Assembly: GCA_020634495.1 (NCBI GenBank)
Contig: JACKBR010000004.1
Span: 117,400-181,399 of the forward strand
Source of the DNA: Ardenticatenaceae bacterium
Lineage (GTDB): Bacteria; Chloroflexota; Anaerolineae; Promineifilales; Promineifilaceae
DNA: 64,000 bases
Direction: 5' to 3'
Shown: positions 63,584 through 64,000 of the stretch, one piece after another
How positions within the stretch are numbered: the stretch's first letter is position 1
How the letters are laid out: each line of letters begins with the position of its first letter
Notes under the pieces: generated by a model
Database searches by the model: none
Seen by the model: the letters and a program-made list of their open reading frames with translations, nothing else
What the model was told of the DNA's origin: nothing
Program-made: the position numbers and the translations under genes

Positions 63584-64000
63584 ATGGATGTTTTAGAAGT
63601 TGCACCAGATGAAGCCGCAGCCGCAGAACGGCCGTCTGTTGTCAATGATTTTTCCATAGTGGCCGCCACCGCAAACGGCACCGGCAGCCAAACGGCCAAC
63701 CTGGCTATCCTGCGGGCCCTCTTCAAAATGGGCATCCCGGTGAACGGCAAAAACATATTCCCGTCCAACATTCAAGGGCTGCCCACCTGGTACCACATCC
63801 GCGTGAGCCACGAAGGGTACGTAGCCCGGCGGCACACCTCTGAAGTGCTAATCGCCTTCAATGCCGCCACCGTCAACGAAGACATTCAAATACTGCCACC
63901 CGGCGGCATCTGCATTCACAACGATGATTGGCGTTCGCTGCCAGAGCGAGACGACATTACCTATTACGCCATTCCGGTAAACCAATTTGTGCGCGATACC
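63584..64000 (+). CDS. Second 2-oxoacid:acceptor oxidoreductase alpha-type subunit (5' part only)
   Basis: 139 codons to the window end, open throughout. FSIVAATANGTGSQTANLAI then LRALFKMGIPVNGKNIFPSN and IQGLPTWYHIRVSHEGYVAR is a gamma-domain start of a KorA-like protein, but it is clearly different from the korA at 59880, so it is a paralogue of another subtype. AAGGAGATATCG precedes ATG 63584. Together with korA and korB it suggests a second enzyme or alternative subunit, whose beta partner should lie just beyond the window. Confidence 0.82.
   Translation, partial: MDVLEVAPDEAAAAERPSVVNDFSIVAATANGTGSQTANLAILRALFKMGIPVNGKNIFPSNIQGLPTWYHIRVSHEGYVARRHTSEVLIAFNAATVNEDIQILPPGGICIHNDDWRSLPERDDITYYAIPVNQFVRDT

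Overview
The window is about 55 % GC and reads like a chromosomal segment of a free-living, Gram-variable bacterium, most likely a member of the Chloroflexota (Anaerolineae-like). That placement is an inference. It rests on the mix of many Thr/Pro-linker lipoproteins, an alpha-2-macroglobulin-like lipoprotein, ferredoxin-dependent 2-oxoacid oxidoreductases, MalT-type regulators, several dispersed intergenic repeat families and an archaeal-type UbiD/aconitase-X pair. No rRNA is present to prove it. The strongest signal is an 8-bp palindrome, ACGGCCGT (often extended to AAACGGCCGTTT). By hand I count about 120 copies in 64 kb, where one or two are expected. It lies in genes, in all three reading frames and on both strands, and resembles the HIP1 palindrome of cyanobacteria. 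It is missing from a low-GC restriction-modification island, which supports recent acquisition of that island.

Layout. 0-9.5 kb: aldo/keto reductase, TetR regulator with a palindromic operator, two SAM methyltransferases, a CDF metal exporter, an RlmB-type rRNA methyltransferase, cysS, gltX and a PIN/TRAM membrane protein. 10.3-17.1 kb: a minus-strand run of small membrane proteins, lipoproteins, a CPBP protease, an SRPBCC protein and an SDR, followed upstream by a MalT-type LuxR regulator (17.4-20.1 kb). 20.2-22.8 kb: small HTH protein, ftsZ and a VapBC-like toxin-antitoxin pair. 24.7-31.1 kb: a plus-strand operon of a UbiD-family decarboxylase, Na+/H+ antiporter, universal stress protein, MscS channel and aconitase X. 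31.2-34.7 kb: Kef-type antiporter and PII-like protein facing an ArsB/NhaD-type transporter and a CBS protein. 35.0-37.2 kb: cytosine methyltransferase and SinI-like restriction enzyme, beside tRNA-Val(CAC). 37.6-47.3 kb: sugar epimerase, a 48-residue membrane protein, M28 peptidase, MFS transporter, HTTM protein, an HNH endonuclease pair, a FAD oxidoreductase and an unknown protein. 47.9-57.3 kb: alpha-2-macroglobulin lipoprotein, two beta-propeller-type lipoproteins and a TPR protein. 57.4-64 kb: HAD phosphatase, GntR regulator, CBS protein, 2-oxoacid:ferredoxin oxidoreductase alpha and a beta subunit fused to CBS domains, then the start of a second alpha-like subunit that runs off the window.

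How the genes may work together. UbiD plus aconitase X suggest the archaeal-type mevalonate route (phosphomevalonate dehydratase and anhydromevalonate phosphate decarboxylase), here in one operon with ion-homeostasis genes. Three CBS proteins and a PII-like protein point to adenylate-type sensing of ion transport and of the 2-oxoacid oxidoreductase.

Quality warning. About a dozen genes, including the essential cysS and gltX, are broken by single-base indels, many in homopolymers. In the tandem-repeat lipoprotein the sister repeats show which bases were lost or gained. I read these as probable sequencing errors and annotated whole genes across them. Long stretches (20-29 kb, 31-39 kb, 46-64 kb) are free of frameshifts.
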